In this document: piece after piece, positions 54,476-62,610 of the stretch
Layout of the letters: every line of letters starts with the position of its first letter
Position numbering within the stretch: the first letter of the stretch is position 1
From: CALDCK01 sp050618055
Lineage (GTDB): Bacteria > Myxococcota_A > UBA9160 > SMWR01
DNA: 64,000 nt
Assembly (NCBI GenBank): GCA_050618055.1
Contig: JBNLVK010000109.1
Coordinates: 1-64,000, forward strand
Reading direction: 5' to 3'
Made by a program: the position numbers and the translations under genes
Notes under the pieces: generated by a model
What the model saw: only the letters and a program-made list of their open reading frames with translations
Databases searched by the model: none
Told to the model about the DNA's origin: nothing

Positions 54476-54573
54476 GCGCGGGGCGCCCTCCCCTCGCCCT
54501 CCTCGCCAAGAAGCTCTCGCAGACCGAACGCTGATACCCTACTGCTAGTTCGAGCAAGGCTGGCCCCGGAACG

Positions 54574-55731
54574 TTGACAGATCCCAAGAAGATCAAGCCC
54601 TCGGAAGACGCTGGCAGCGACACGCTTGCCCGATATCGCTATCAGGCAGAAGTCATCCTGCCGTTCTGCGTGATGTGCGCTCTTGGAGACGAGATAATCT
54701 CGGTCATCCCGGAGCACTTGGAGGACGTGGCGATCGAGTCCTCATCCGGCTGGCGGTTCATTCAGGTCAAGAGTCGAGACCCCGAGCGGGGGCCATGGAA
54801 GCTCTCTGACCTAACGGGCGATGGGGGCGCTTTGCGCTCGCTCCTACGGACGTACCGCGAAGTAGATAGGCTAGACGCGAGTCTGGAGATCTCCGTAGAG
54901 GGTGCCCTAAGGCGCCAAAACCCGATAGAGCACCTTACGTCCGATGGCGACCGCGCTGACGCCAAGCTCGTGGAGGGCGTCAGCAAGGCACTGGAACTCG
55001 ACAAGAACGACACCGTCGAGTTCCTCTCGCGGGTGTCGCTCTCGAACTCCCCGCCTCCGCGTGCGTTCGCCGAGCAAGCGAACCTCATTCTGCTTCACCA
55101 GCAGGACCCTGCCGCAGACCACGAAACCGTAGTCTCTCGTCACGAGGTGCTTGTCGCGGAGATCGAGCGGGCCATGCGCGCGGATCCGTTGGGTGGCGAC
55201 TTCCCAAAGCACGTAACTCACCCAGCGCTCCGAACTTCTCAGACCGAGGAACTCCTAGCTGCCAAACAGCTCACACGTGACCGCCTTCGGGAGTTGATTC
55301 CCGACCTCGAAGAGGAACCCAAGAGCCTCCTAATTAGGGCTGTGGATGCTGATAGCCCACCGATGACGATGCTTGAGCGGAAGCTTATCGCCGGTGGTGC
55401 AACAGAAGAGATCATCGAAACGGCACGTGGGCTCCGCGCCAACGCCCAGCGACACTGGATGCGCCTGAGAGCCGCATCGCGGTATCCTGTAGGGGCAAAG
55501 CTCGAGGACCTTCAGGTTCGGCTCGAGACGCACGCCAAAGCACTCCGGGCAACGCATGAGCAAGACGTGCGGCCCGCAGTCGGGATGTGGTCAGAGATGC
55601 TGAGCCAGTTCACTACATCCGCGTCGACGATCGACTTCCATTCCGTGGTCGATCACGACCCCATGCTCTTGATGGGCGAGGTTGGCAGCCTTGCGGACGA
55701 CTGCCTCATTGACTTCGGACTTGCCGAATGA
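54574..55731 (+). CDS. DUF4297/Cap4-like nuclease effector (Lamassu-type component)
   Basis: A 385-residue protein starting at TTG 54574. The N-terminal DUF4297-type PD-(D/E)xK domain is recognisable: GSDTLARYRYQ (residues 14-24), then LEDVAIESSSGWRFIQVKSRDP with acidic residues 50-51 and Gln64-Val-Lys66, the metal and catalytic residues of this nuclease group. The remainder is a mostly helical region of the kind that links effector to sensor. Its ATGA stop overlap couples it to the next gene. In Lamassu-Cap4 and ABC-three-component systems this is the DNA-degrading effector held inactive by the ATPase complex. Identity is from motifs and operon order. Confidence 0.8.
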   Translation: MTDPKKIKPSEDAGSDTLARYRYQAEVILPFCVMCALGDEIISVIPEHLEDVAIESSSGWRFIQVKSRDPERGPWKLSDLTGDGGALRSLLRTYREVDRLDASLEISVEGALRRQNPIEHLTSDGDRADAKLVEGVSKALELDKNDTVEFLSRVSLSNSPPPRAFAEQANLILLHQQDPAADHETVVSRHEVLVAEIERAMRADPLGGDFPKHVTHPALRTSQTEELLAAKQLTRDRLRELIPDLEEEPKSLLIRAVDADSPPMTMLERKLIAGGATEEIIETARGLRANAQRHWMRLRAASRYPVGAKLEDLQVRLETHAKALRATHEQDVRPAVGMWSEMLSQFTTSASTIDFHSVVDHDPMLLMGEVGSLADDCLIDFGLAE

Positions 55732-56240
55732 GGGCGGATCTGTTCCAGCCCTCCGACGAGGCAGAGGCCCGAATCCTCCTGCTGATCGAAGCGTTTAGCC
55801 GTGGTTCGCACGTACTCGAAGGTCGCACGAAGCTCGCCAAACTGGACTTCTTCCTCAGGTACCCATCGTACTTGAGGCGAGCACTCGAGATACGACGAAA
55901 GCCCGTGGGGGACCTCGACGAAGACGCACCCGACCTCGAGACACGGATGGTTCGATATCGATACGGGCCCTGGGACCCATCGTTCTATGCCGTGCTGGGA
56001 CGCCTGATCGGCAAGCGCCTTGTAGATCCGGTTCCGTCGAAGAGAGGAATCGCGTTTCGCGTCACGGATCGAGGTCGCGAGCTAGCCCAAGCGATCGCGT
56101 CCGAGCCGGTGTGGGAGGAAACGAACGACCGGCTGGATCTCTTGCGAAGGCACCTGAACCTCAAGGGCACCACGCTCAAGAACTTCATCTACGACAACTT
56201 CCCTGAGGTAACCAACGCATCGTGGGGTGATTCTCTATGA
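55728..56240 (+). CDS. ABC-three-component middle protein (LmuC-like)
   Basis: A 170-residue protein between effector and ATPase, overlapping both by ATGA. It begins with a winged-helix-like helical part (EAEARILLLIEAFSRG; GRTKLAKLDFFLRYPSYLRRAL), followed by YRYGPWDPSFYAVLGRLIGKRLV and VTDRGRELAQAI, a typical wing-containing arrangement. Small middle components of ABC-three-component systems have this size and position and bridge effector and ATPase. I infer the same here; the sequence alone would be hypothetical. Confidence 0.72.
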   Translation: MRADLFQPSDEAEARILLLIEAFSRGSHVLEGRTKLAKLDFFLRYPSYLRRALEIRRKPVGDLDEDAPDLETRMVRYRYGPWDPSFYAVLGRLIGKRLVDPVPSKRGIAFRVTDRGRELAQAIASEPVWEETNDRLDLLRRHLNLKGTTLKNFIYDNFPEVTNASWGDSL

Positions 56241-58114
56241 GAGTCCGCATCAACTCGATCGGCCTTGAGGGGACGACTCGACGCGTCTCCTTTGAGCCCG
56301 GCCTCAATATCGTCACCGGCCCTATCGCTAGCGGAAAAACAACCTTCCTGACCTGCGCCCGCGGGCTAATAGGTGGGTCCTTCAGCGGCCTCCCGCCTGA
56401 AGCAAGGGAGTCCGTGCGCGCCGTATCCGGAGACGTGACGATCGGAAGCTCGCAGTTCTCAGTGATACGCCCTGCCGTAACGACCTCGAATGCGCGTGTA
56501 GATATCGCAGGCGATGACCTCGCGATCAGGATCCCCGCCTCCAGACCCGAACCAGGGTCGCGCCTGACCTACCTCCATTGGCTGCTTGAACGCCTCGACC
56601 TTCCCAGGCTTGAGGTTCCGTCGGCGCCGACCAAACCGGATAGCGAACCGACTCCGGTCAGCCTCAGGGACTACCTCCGCTACTGCACGCTCTACCAGGA
56701 CGAGCTGGGTTTCTCCGTGTTCGGCCACACCGACTTTGCGAGAAACATTAAGCGCAAGTACGTCTTTGAGATCATCTACGGGCTCTACAGCGTCGAAACG
56801 GCACGGGTTCAGGACGAGCTACGGGAAGTACTCTCGAAGCTTCGCGTTCTCAGAAACCAAGACGAGCTGTTCTCCGACTTCCTGAAAGGAACGGCCCTGG
56901 AGAACAGAGCCGACATCGACCGGGCGCTTCAGGCGGCACGCCGCGACCTAGACTCTCTGGAACAGGAGATAACTGCCGCAGCAAGTCCACCGCGCGCTGA
57001 CTCAGCAACCGAAGAGCTACAGCGTCAGATTCTGGCGCTCGAAGCGAAAGTTGAGGACAGGGCTGCAAAGGCTAGCGCCGAGCGAGCATCGGCCGAGGAA
57101 CTGGAGCAGCTCGCTGCACAGCTCGAAGCGCAGGCGGGGAAGATCACGCGATCGATCGTCGCTCAGAAACACCTGCTCGATATCGAGTTCGTCGTTTGCC
57201 CGCGTTGCGGCTCAGAAGTATCGCACTCGAGAGGAGACGATTCGTCCTGCTACCTATGCCTCCAGGAACCGCAATCAAGCTTCTCAAGAGAAGTCCTGAT
57301 TGAGGAGCTGGGTCGCGTGGAGAGTCAGATATCGGAAGCCCGCGATTTGCTGGGCGCTCGAAGCGAGCGAGCACAAGACCTTGAAGAGGAGGCGCGGGAG
57401 CTTCGAACACAGCTCGAGACAGCGCGAACCGAACTGGACTTCCAGACACGCGCGTTCGTGTCCGAACAAGCCGATCAGATCGCATCTATGGCATCGCGAA
57501 GGGCGGAGCTGAAGGCACAGGAGAAGCAGCTCGGCGAGTACCTTGGCATCTTCCGCAAACTCGATGAATCCAGAGATCAGGTCGCATCGCTGGAGCGCCG
57601 GCGGGACGAGCTTCAGGTTGAGCTGGATTCCGCCTCAGGCCATGAGTCGGAAGTTCAGGCGCGAATCGCCCGCCTAAACGAGTACTTCAACGAGATCCTC
57701 GAGAAGTTCAAGCCGCCTGAGTTTGGCGAGGAAGCGACTTCCCATATCGATCGGAAGACGTACCTACCGATCTACCATGGACGACGATTCGACGATCTGA
57801 GTTCACCTGGGCTCGGGACGCTCGTGAATGTCGCTCACGCGCTGGCTCACCAGCGAGCAGCTATCGAACTGGGACTCAGCCTCCCCAATATCCTCTTCAT
57901 CGATGGTCTCAGCGAGCATCTTGGTGAGGAGGGTCTTGATCCGGAGAGGCAGGAGGCGATCTACGACCATTTGATCGAGACCTCAGAGGAACTCGGCGAC
58001 CTGCTTCAGATCATCGCCATCGACAACCAGATTCCACCGCAAGCCCGGCAGTTCGTGCGGCTAGAGCTTTCGGACAGCGACAAGCTGATCCCGCTGGATT
58101 CTCAGGACTCGTGA
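56237..58114 (+). CDS. SMC/Rad50-like ATPase with zinc hook (LmuB-like)
   Basis: A 625-residue ABC-type ATPase. Walker A GPIASGKT is at residues 28-35. Long coiled coils (about 190-320 and 345-510) flank a zinc-hook: CPRC at 321-324 and CYLC at 338-341. The C-terminal head has a signature-like LSSPG at 521-525 (instead of LSGG) and a Walker B-like NILFIDGLSEHL with Asp556 followed by Gly rather than the catalytic Glu. A D-loop-like LGEEGLD follows. Such degenerate heads are known in ABC-three-component ATPases. Predicted to sense foreign DNA ends or replication intermediates and to release the nuclease. Confidence 0.85.
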   Translation: MRVRINSIGLEGTTRRVSFEPGLNIVTGPIASGKTTFLTCARGLIGGSFSGLPPEARESVRAVSGDVTIGSSQFSVIRPAVTTSNARVDIAGDDLAIRIPASRPEPGSRLTYLHWLLERLDLPRLEVPSAPTKPDSEPTPVSLRDYLRYCTLYQDELGFSVFGHTDFARNIKRKYVFEIIYGLYSVETARVQDELREVLSKLRVLRNQDELFSDFLKGTALENRADIDRALQAARRDLDSLEQEITAAASPPRADSATEELQRQILALEAKVEDRAAKASAERASAEELEQLAAQLEAQAGKITRSIVAQKHLLDIEFVVCPRCGSEVSHSRGDDSSCYLCLQEPQSSFSREVLIEELGRVESQISEARDLLGARSERAQDLEEEARELRTQLETARTELDFQTRAFVSEQADQIASMASRRAELKAQEKQLGEYLGIFRKLDESRDQVASLERRRDELQVELDSASGHESEVQARIARLNEYFNEILEKFKPPEFGEEATSHIDRKTYLPIYHGRRFDDLSSPGLGTLVNVAHALAHQRAAIELGLSLPNILFIDGLSEHLGEEGLDPERQEAIYDHLIETSEELGDLLQIIAIDNQIPPQARQFVRLELSDSDKLIPLDSQDS

Positions 58115-58174
58115 GTCCCGATTGAGTCCGAGGCCGGAGCGGCCGACAAGAGCCTAGTGATCTCACACTGCTAG

Positions 58175-58206
58175 TGGTGGAGGCGGCGGGAATCGAACCC
58201 GCGTCT
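58175..58206 (-). other. tmRNA (ssrA) 3' fragment: attachment site remnant
   Basis: On the minus strand: GACGCGGG, TTCGATT, CCCGC, CGCCTCC, A, CCA. This is the perfect T-arm and 3' acceptor of a tmRNA. The 5' acceptor, pseudoknots and tag frame are missing; a methyltransferase gene ends only 86 bp away. Homology may extend weakly to about 58260. ssrA 3' ends are common integration targets, so this is an attachment remnant of an element lying to its right. Confidence 0.8.
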
Positions 58207-58291
58207 GCCTACACCCTGCCCTTCGCTATCCCGGACGTTGGCGCCTGGCCTACGACTAGATCGAGCGAATGCGGCGGTGCCGGCGGAGTCG

Positions 58292-59062
58292 CTACCTGGT
58301 CTCGCCCTTCCTCGCTAGCAACAAGATGCGGTGTTGAGTCGTCTTGATGCGACCGTCGGAATCAGCGAGAGCAAAGACCTCCTCAAGTGCCTGGCTGTCT
58401 CTTCGCTCATCAAACTCGCGGATTGTTCCTGTTTCTTGAAAGAGGCGAAGGACACCCTCTGGCGAGAGCGAGGTACCCCATTTTCCGGTGCGCGCTTCTA
58501 CGACATCAAACGAAGCTTCGAACTCTCGAACAAGAGACTTGAGTCGGCGCCCCTCTTCCATTAGGAACTGGCCTCTCGGCACGCCGTCGTTGTCCATGCC
58601 AAACGGCTCCTTCAGGTTCGCTTTGTCTCGCTCTCCGATCTTCTCGACGACCGCAATACCGGAAGGCGCAAGAACGCGAGAGAGCTCCCCGGCACTATGT
58701 GGAGCCAATAGCGACACGGCAACGTCGAACGATCCATCGCGATACGGAAGGGACGATGCGTCGCCGACACAGAGAATGAACTGCCCAACCCCCAGTTGCT
58801 CGAGTCGAGCTCCGGCGAGCTTGAGCATCTCGGCACTCGGGTCGATACCACAGAAGGCGTGGATTCCTTCGGCGACATGGGCTGTCTTGGAGCAAGTCCC
58901 GCAGCCAACATCCAGGAACCGAGTAGATGCAAGGCACTCGGCTTCAATGACGTCCCCAATAGACCAGGGCCTTGGGTCTTCGCGCCCTCGAAGGAGCGAG
59001 TCCTCGTATCCACTCGTGTATACCTTGCTCATCGAACTACCCACTTGATGTTGCGCGCTCAA
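58292..59062 (-). CDS. SAM-dependent methyltransferase
   Basis: A 256-residue class I methyltransferase. Motif I is RFLDVGCGTCSKTAHVAE, motif II FCGIDPSAEMLKLA, motif III-like FILCVGDASSLPY and motif IV FDVAVSLLAPHSAGELSRVLAPSGIAVVEKIG. It resembles small-molecule methyltransferases (UbiE/Methyltransf_11 type) rather than DNA methylases, as it lacks an NPPY/DPPY motif. Its start overlaps the upstream regulator by 26 bp, forming a two-gene operon. A later start at MSKVYTSGYEDSLL would remove the overlap. Substrate unknown. Confidence 0.85.
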   Translation of the reverse strand: MSAQHQVGSSMSKVYTSGYEDSLLRGREDPRPWSIGDVIEAECLASTRFLDVGCGTCSKTAHVAEGIHAFCGIDPSAEMLKLAGARLEQLGVGQFILCVGDASSLPYRDGSFDVAVSLLAPHSAGELSRVLAPSGIAVVEKIGERDKANLKEPFGMDNDGVPRGQFLMEEGRRLKSLVREFEASFDVVEARTGKWGTSLSPEGVLRLFQETGTIREFDERRDSQALEEVFALADSDGRIKTTQHRILLLARKGETR

Positions 59063-60326
59063 GCGAGGTCAGATAACGGCTGTCGGCGAACAGAACCTTC
59101 GTGAGCGCATGCACGAGTTCCTCATCCTCCGCTAGCAAGTCCACTGCCCTTTGGATCGATCCTACGATTTCGCTCGTCCTGAGTCCATCGCGAAGGACAT
59201 CGCCGCGCATCAGCAAGACTGACTCGCGGGATGAAGGCTCGAACCCATCGGGATCCAGGTTGGTCGCTCCCCAGACTGTCTCAAGCAGGAGATTCAGCGG
59301 GGACCAGACGACACCGGCGATAGGCGCTTGGTGTGCAGAGAGAATGCTCATCGTATCGGCGGGTTCGCAGACGAGAATCTCCAGCTTCTCGACATCGAGA
59401 CAGCGATAACGGTTGAGGTCAGCAAGGTAGCCAGAAGCGGTCCCATTGCCTGGAAGCAGAACGGACCCCGGGACCTCCGCACCCAGGCTGTGTGCCATTA
59501 GGCGGTGGCCCCCTCTCGGAAGAATGGCAACCGGCTCAAACTGCCGATCCTCGCTCGAGGCGAGGTAGCTCGCGGCTGATGTCAGCGGCAGCGCCACCAT
59601 GTCGTAGTCCGACGAGACGTTGATAGCCTGGCGAAGCCGACGCGCTGAGTAGTCGATGTCAAGGTCAATGGAAATCGGCAGTCCTTGGACGAGCGAGGCG
59701 TGCTGCAGAGTGAGCACGGAAGTAAGGAGGGAGGCTGGGCAGAGCGCTCTCAGTGGCGCCACATCCGCGACCTGCGCGGGAGGCAGTGAGTCGGCCGATC
59801 TTGAGTCCAGGATCATGCCGGTGACTGCTGAGCAGATACGATCGGCTTGATCACGAGTTCCGCGCTCGGCCATGGCCGTAAACAAGTTGCGGAGATCAAG
59901 AAGTTGAGAGGAACGCAACATCTGCATCGCGTCCTGAGCGAAGCGGTTGCGAACGGAGTGAAGAAGCCCAGGCGCAGCCAAGAACTCAGGTGGTGGGGTT
60001 CGACGTGCGCCCAAAGAGTTGATGCGAGCCGCCGCTGCGTCGGGAATCGAAGGCGGCAAGGCGTGACTACGTCCGGTTTCAAGCTCGTGAAGGTCGATTC
60101 GGACAAGCCTAGCGATGCGCAGGCGACTCTTGGGGTCGAGGCGCTCACCTCGGAGGGCCCGCCTGAGGGTTGCATAGGGAACGTAGTAGGGGGTGCCCCA
60201 ACTCCCCTCAGAGAGAGGCTTGGCACCGACCCGGAGCTCCTCGATCCGCCGCTGGAGAGTCGGCACATGAACGGTTGCGCTCGCGTGGCGAACCCGAGGT
60301 CGCGGACTTCCCGTAACTCGCTTCAT
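59037..60326 (-). CDS. HTH regulator with solute-binding-like C-terminal domain
   Basis: A 429-residue protein from ATG 60326 (or GTG 60335). N-terminal helix-turn-helix-like region: VPTLQRRIEELRVGAKPLSEGSWG, YATLRRALRGERLDPKSRLRIARLV. A helical middle is followed from about residue 240 by a domain that reads like an ABC-transporter substrate-binding fold: VSSDYDMVALPLTSAASYLA, FEPVAILPRGGHRLMAHSLG, LLPGNGTASGYLADLNRYR, APIAGVVWSPLNLLLE. It lacks a signal peptide. I infer a ligand-responsive cytoplasmic regulator of the methyltransferase. No exact family recognised. Confidence 0.68.
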   Translation of the reverse strand: MKRVTGSPRPRVRHASATVHVPTLQRRIEELRVGAKPLSEGSWGTPYYVPYATLRRALRGERLDPKSRLRIARLVRIDLHELETGRSHALPPSIPDAAAARINSLGARRTPPPEFLAAPGLLHSVRNRFAQDAMQMLRSSQLLDLRNLFTAMAERGTRDQADRICSAVTGMILDSRSADSLPPAQVADVAPLRALCPASLLTSVLTLQHASLVQGLPISIDLDIDYSARRLRQAINVSSDYDMVALPLTSAASYLASSEDRQFEPVAILPRGGHRLMAHSLGAEVPGSVLLPGNGTASGYLADLNRYRCLDVEKLEILVCEPADTMSILSAHQAPIAGVVWSPLNLLLETVWGATNLDPDGFEPSSRESVLLMRGDVLRDGLRTSEIVGSIQRAVDLLAEDEELVHALTKVLFADSRYLTSLERATSSG

Positions 60327-60332
60327 GGGCCG

Positions 60333-60353
60333 CACTTAACTGACCCCTAAGTG
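60333..60353. promoter_or_regulatory. Inverted repeat in divergent promoter
   Basis: CACTTA (60333-60338) and TAAGTG (60348-60353) are perfect arms separated by nine bases. The site overlaps the regulator start region and lies upstream of the plus-strand gene at 60409. It is a candidate operator for the HTH protein. Confidence 0.45.
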
Positions 60354-60408
60354 GTACCGACACCTTCCAGCCGCCGTGGTTCCTTCGTCCATGAAGGAGA
60401 ATAGCCAC

Positions 60409-60699
60409 ATGCTTGAGGCGGACGCGATTGACGATGCCCACGGAACACCTCAAGGCCGGTCAGAAGGCGGAACGCGCATGGAAGGAACGGAACAGCCGGG
60501 TCCCCTGAGGGCATCCGAGCCACGTGACTTCGTCGTTTCCACCCGGTTGACTAAGACCCAGTGGTTGGCCTTCCGCGCTTCAGCGAATGCTCTTGGAATT
60601 ACTAGGTCAGATCTTCAGCTTGGGCTCATCCTCGCCTTCCTCGACGGGTGGGCAGACGCCTTGGACGCCGAGGCACCCCAGAACTCTGCTTCTCGCTAG
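60409..60699 (+). CDS. Small ribbon-helix-helix-like protein
   Basis: A 96-residue protein from ATG 60409, chosen because AAGGAGA stands eight bases upstream. A disordered N-terminus (about 38 residues) precedes FVVSTRLTKTQWLAFRASAN and ALGITRSDLQLGLILAFLDG, which fits a beta-strand plus two-helix (RHH) DNA-binding unit. It is convergent with the partition operon (5 bp between stops) and may be a repressor or partition accessory. No specific family recognised. Confidence 0.65.
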   Translation: MLEADAIDDAHGTPQGRSEGGTRMEGTEQPGPLRASEPRDFVVSTRLTKTQWLAFRASANALGITRSDLQLGLILAFLDGWADALDAEAPQNSASR

Positions 60700-60703
60700 A
60701 GGC

Positions 60704-61228
60704 TTACGGGTCCCGCGATCCGCGGAGAAAGATCTTGGCAAGAGCACGATCGAACGCAGCCAGGGCGACCGGATCATCGGCCGGTGGACGGCGAAGGGTC
60801 CCAGAAGCCCCCTCGGCCTCGGCCAGAATGGCATCCCTCGCCTCCTCGAGGAGCCAGGACAAGGCCGCCCGGCCGATGTGCGAATCCGTGAGCCGCACGC
60901 CTCCAAGCGCGATGCCTAGCTCGGCCCTGAACGAGTCCAATTCAGCCCGAATGCTCCGCCGCACCCTGAACTTCAGCTCCGCATTGATGGGCTCCACGGG
61001 CGGAGCGAGATCCTCGCCAACAACACCAGATGGGATCTGCTGAGTAGGGCGTGGCGCAGCAACTTGCTCCGCCGATCGGCCAACTGCGACCGATCGCCCA
61101 TTTGGGTCTGTCGTCTCCCGCGGCGCGGCCTCCGTTGCGCCCTCGAGTGCTGAGGCCGCCCGAGCGAGGTCACCATCATCGCCGAAGATGTCGACCGGTT
61201 CCCGACTTGGACCTGGGCGCTTAGGCAT
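60704..61228 (-). CDS. Partition-type DNA-binding protein (RHH, ParB/ParG-like)
   Basis: A 174-residue protein directly after parA, overlapping it by 8 bp. The N-terminal ~85 residues are flexible. The C-terminal part has AELKFRVRRSIRAELDSFRA, then VRLTDSHIGRAALSWLLEEAR: a beta-strand and two helices as in ribbon-helix-helix centromere-binding proteins. ParA partners of type Ib have this order and size. The flexible N-terminus would stimulate ParA ATPase. It probably binds the repeat array upstream of parA. Identification is from context plus fold pattern. Confidence 0.72.
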   Translation of the reverse strand: MPKRPGPSREPVDIFGDDGDLARAASALEGATEAAPRETTDPNGRSVAVGRSAEQVAAPRPTQQIPSGVVGEDLAPPVEPINAELKFRVRRSIRAELDSFRAELGIALGGVRLTDSHIGRAALSWLLEEARDAILAEAEGASGTLRRPPADDPVALAAFDRALAKIFLRGSRDP

Positions 61229-62129
61229 GTGCGGCGCCCTCCACGGCTAGAGCGTCTGGCGAGGCCCCTGCCCGTCCCGCGCGCTCACGCGCGATTCGCG
61301 CTTCAACTTCCCGCGCCAGTTCCCGGTACTGAGCGCTGACCTTGTGCGAAGGCACCGCCTCCAGGAGCAATAGGTTCTTCTGATAGGCGCGGTCGATGGC
61401 GGCGGCCGAACTAATCGTGGGCTCAAGCTTCACGCGCCCACCCCTTCGGTCAAGAAACCCCTCGCGGATCTTGTGCTCGTAGTGCTTGTGCAGCGCGATG
61501 CGCCGATCGACGCCTGACATGATGAGCCCGAGCAGATGAAGGTCTGGGTTGCGCCCAGACTTCCGCGCATTGGCGATGTCCTGCAGGGCGTCCGGAAGCG
61601 ACGCGATCGCCTGCTTCTCGGGTGTGATCGACAAGATGAAGTAGTCGGCCACCAGATAGGCGCTCCGCGTCGTGGCGGACGCGTGGGGGCCCGTATCGAT
61701 GATGATGTAGTCGTAGCGGCCCAGCGATCTCAGAGCATCGATATGCGGCTTGAGGCAGTTGCCGGGGCTCTCCCCCTGCCCCGCCTGGCGCTCAAGGCCC
61801 TGGAGGGTGCGTGACGACGGAATGAAGGCAAGGTTCTCGGGAAGGCGAGCCCCCTCGCCTTCGGCGTCACCACGAAGCACGGCGTCGTTGACGCTACAGG
61901 CACCCGTGACGACATCCATCGTCGTCCAGACGTTGCCTTCAGCGAGCCCGAAGACCTTGGTCGCGCCGTAGTTCTCATCGACGTCCCAGAGCAGGACCCG
62001 GCGTCCAACACCGGCGAGCGCAGCTGCGAGATGAAGCGCGTTGGTCGTCTTCGCAACACCGCCCTTCTGCATGCCGACGGCAATCACGTCGGCCTCGCGG
62101 TTCATCTCTCGTGGTGGCGTTGTGCTCAT
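61221..62129 (-). CDS. parA: ParA-family partition ATPase
   Basis: A 302-residue deviant Walker A ATPase that segregates plasmids or elements. KGGVAKT (residues 22-28) holds the signature lysine, followed by LLWDVDENYGATKVFG (Walker A' with Asp) and YDYIIIDTGPHASATTRSA (Walker B). VIMSGVDRRIALHKHY-like and SAQYRELAREVEARI at the C-terminus fit ParA. No N-terminal HTH, so it is of the small type Ib class that pairs with RHH proteins. Gene order parA-RHH and an upstream repeat array support a complete partition locus. Confidence 0.92.
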   Translation of the reverse strand: MSTTPPREMNREADVIAVGMQKGGVAKTTNALHLAAALAGVGRRVLLWDVDENYGATKVFGLAEGNVWTTMDVVTGACSVNDAVLRGDAEGEGARLPENLAFIPSSRTLQGLERQAGQGESPGNCLKPHIDALRSLGRYDYIIIDTGPHASATTRSAYLVADYFILSITPEKQAIASLPDALQDIANARKSGRNPDLHLLGLIMSGVDRRIALHKHYEHKIREGFLDRRGGRVKLEPTISSAAAIDRAYQKNLLLLEAVPSHKVSAQYRELAREVEARIARERAGRAGASPDALAVEGAAHA

Positions 62130-62204
62130 TTCTCCCCCAATCCGAATTCATCGTGTCAGGAGATGACGCGGCCGTCAAGCACAAACGACCCATCGGTGTG
62201 TATA

Positions 62205-62517
62205 CCAGTTGGCCGATGGGCTTTCGGGAACACGGGCTTGGAAGCACATGGGCCAACAGGTCCATGTGCCCACAGTCCCGTTGTCCGACATGCGCCTGGG
62301 CGGATGGGCCCATTGGCCAACGGGACTACGCGCGAAGAGAACGGCGAAGGCTGCTCCGAAGCGGCAACGGCCTCGGTGGAGCCCAGAGGCCTATGCGCCT
62401 ACAGCCCAACGGGCTCCTAGTGCCATTGGCCAGTGGGGACACGGGCAAGCACGCCCAGCAGAACGGCGAACCATGGGACCAGGTAGCCGAAGCCCTACAG
62501 GCGTGTAGGCCAATGGG
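62205..62517. repeat. Array of five degenerate 16-bp palindromic sites (candidate centromere)
   Basis: Sites at 62205-62220, 62245-62260, 62309-62324, 62422-62437 and 62502-62517 fit the palindromic consensus CCCRTTGGCCAAYGGG with 0 to 3 mismatches; the best is CCCATTGGCCAACGGG (62309). Spacings are 40, 64, 113 and 80 bp. A perfect 8-bp inverted repeat (62244-62251 and 62262-62269) overlaps the second. The whole lies in a gene-free 480-bp region directly upstream of parA, the usual place of a type Ib centromere and operator. Confidence 0.65.
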
Positions 62518-62610
62518 CAAGTAGTCCTGTTGTCCCACAGGGAAACGGTCCCACGCGCCCGGACGCCCGGAGGACTCGCTTCCGCCAGTATTCGATATTA
62601 GAATAGGGGC

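Larger units (their letters stand above)
51437..58174. mobile_element. Genomic island between tRNA-Arg and tmRNA remnants
   Basis: This segment starts at the tRNA-Arg fragment and ends at the tmRNA fragment. Its genes use less GC-biased codons than the left part of the window. It contains unknown genes, a decayed phage terminase large-subunit gene, and a three-gene defence operon. No integrase or transposase was found here. Boundaries are inferred from the two RNA-gene fragments. Confidence 0.65.

Noticed and set aside
58175..58520. A complete tmRNA gene
   Set aside because: The 5' acceptor, tag-coding frame and pseudoknots are absent, and the methyltransferase coding sequence occupies the space where they would be.
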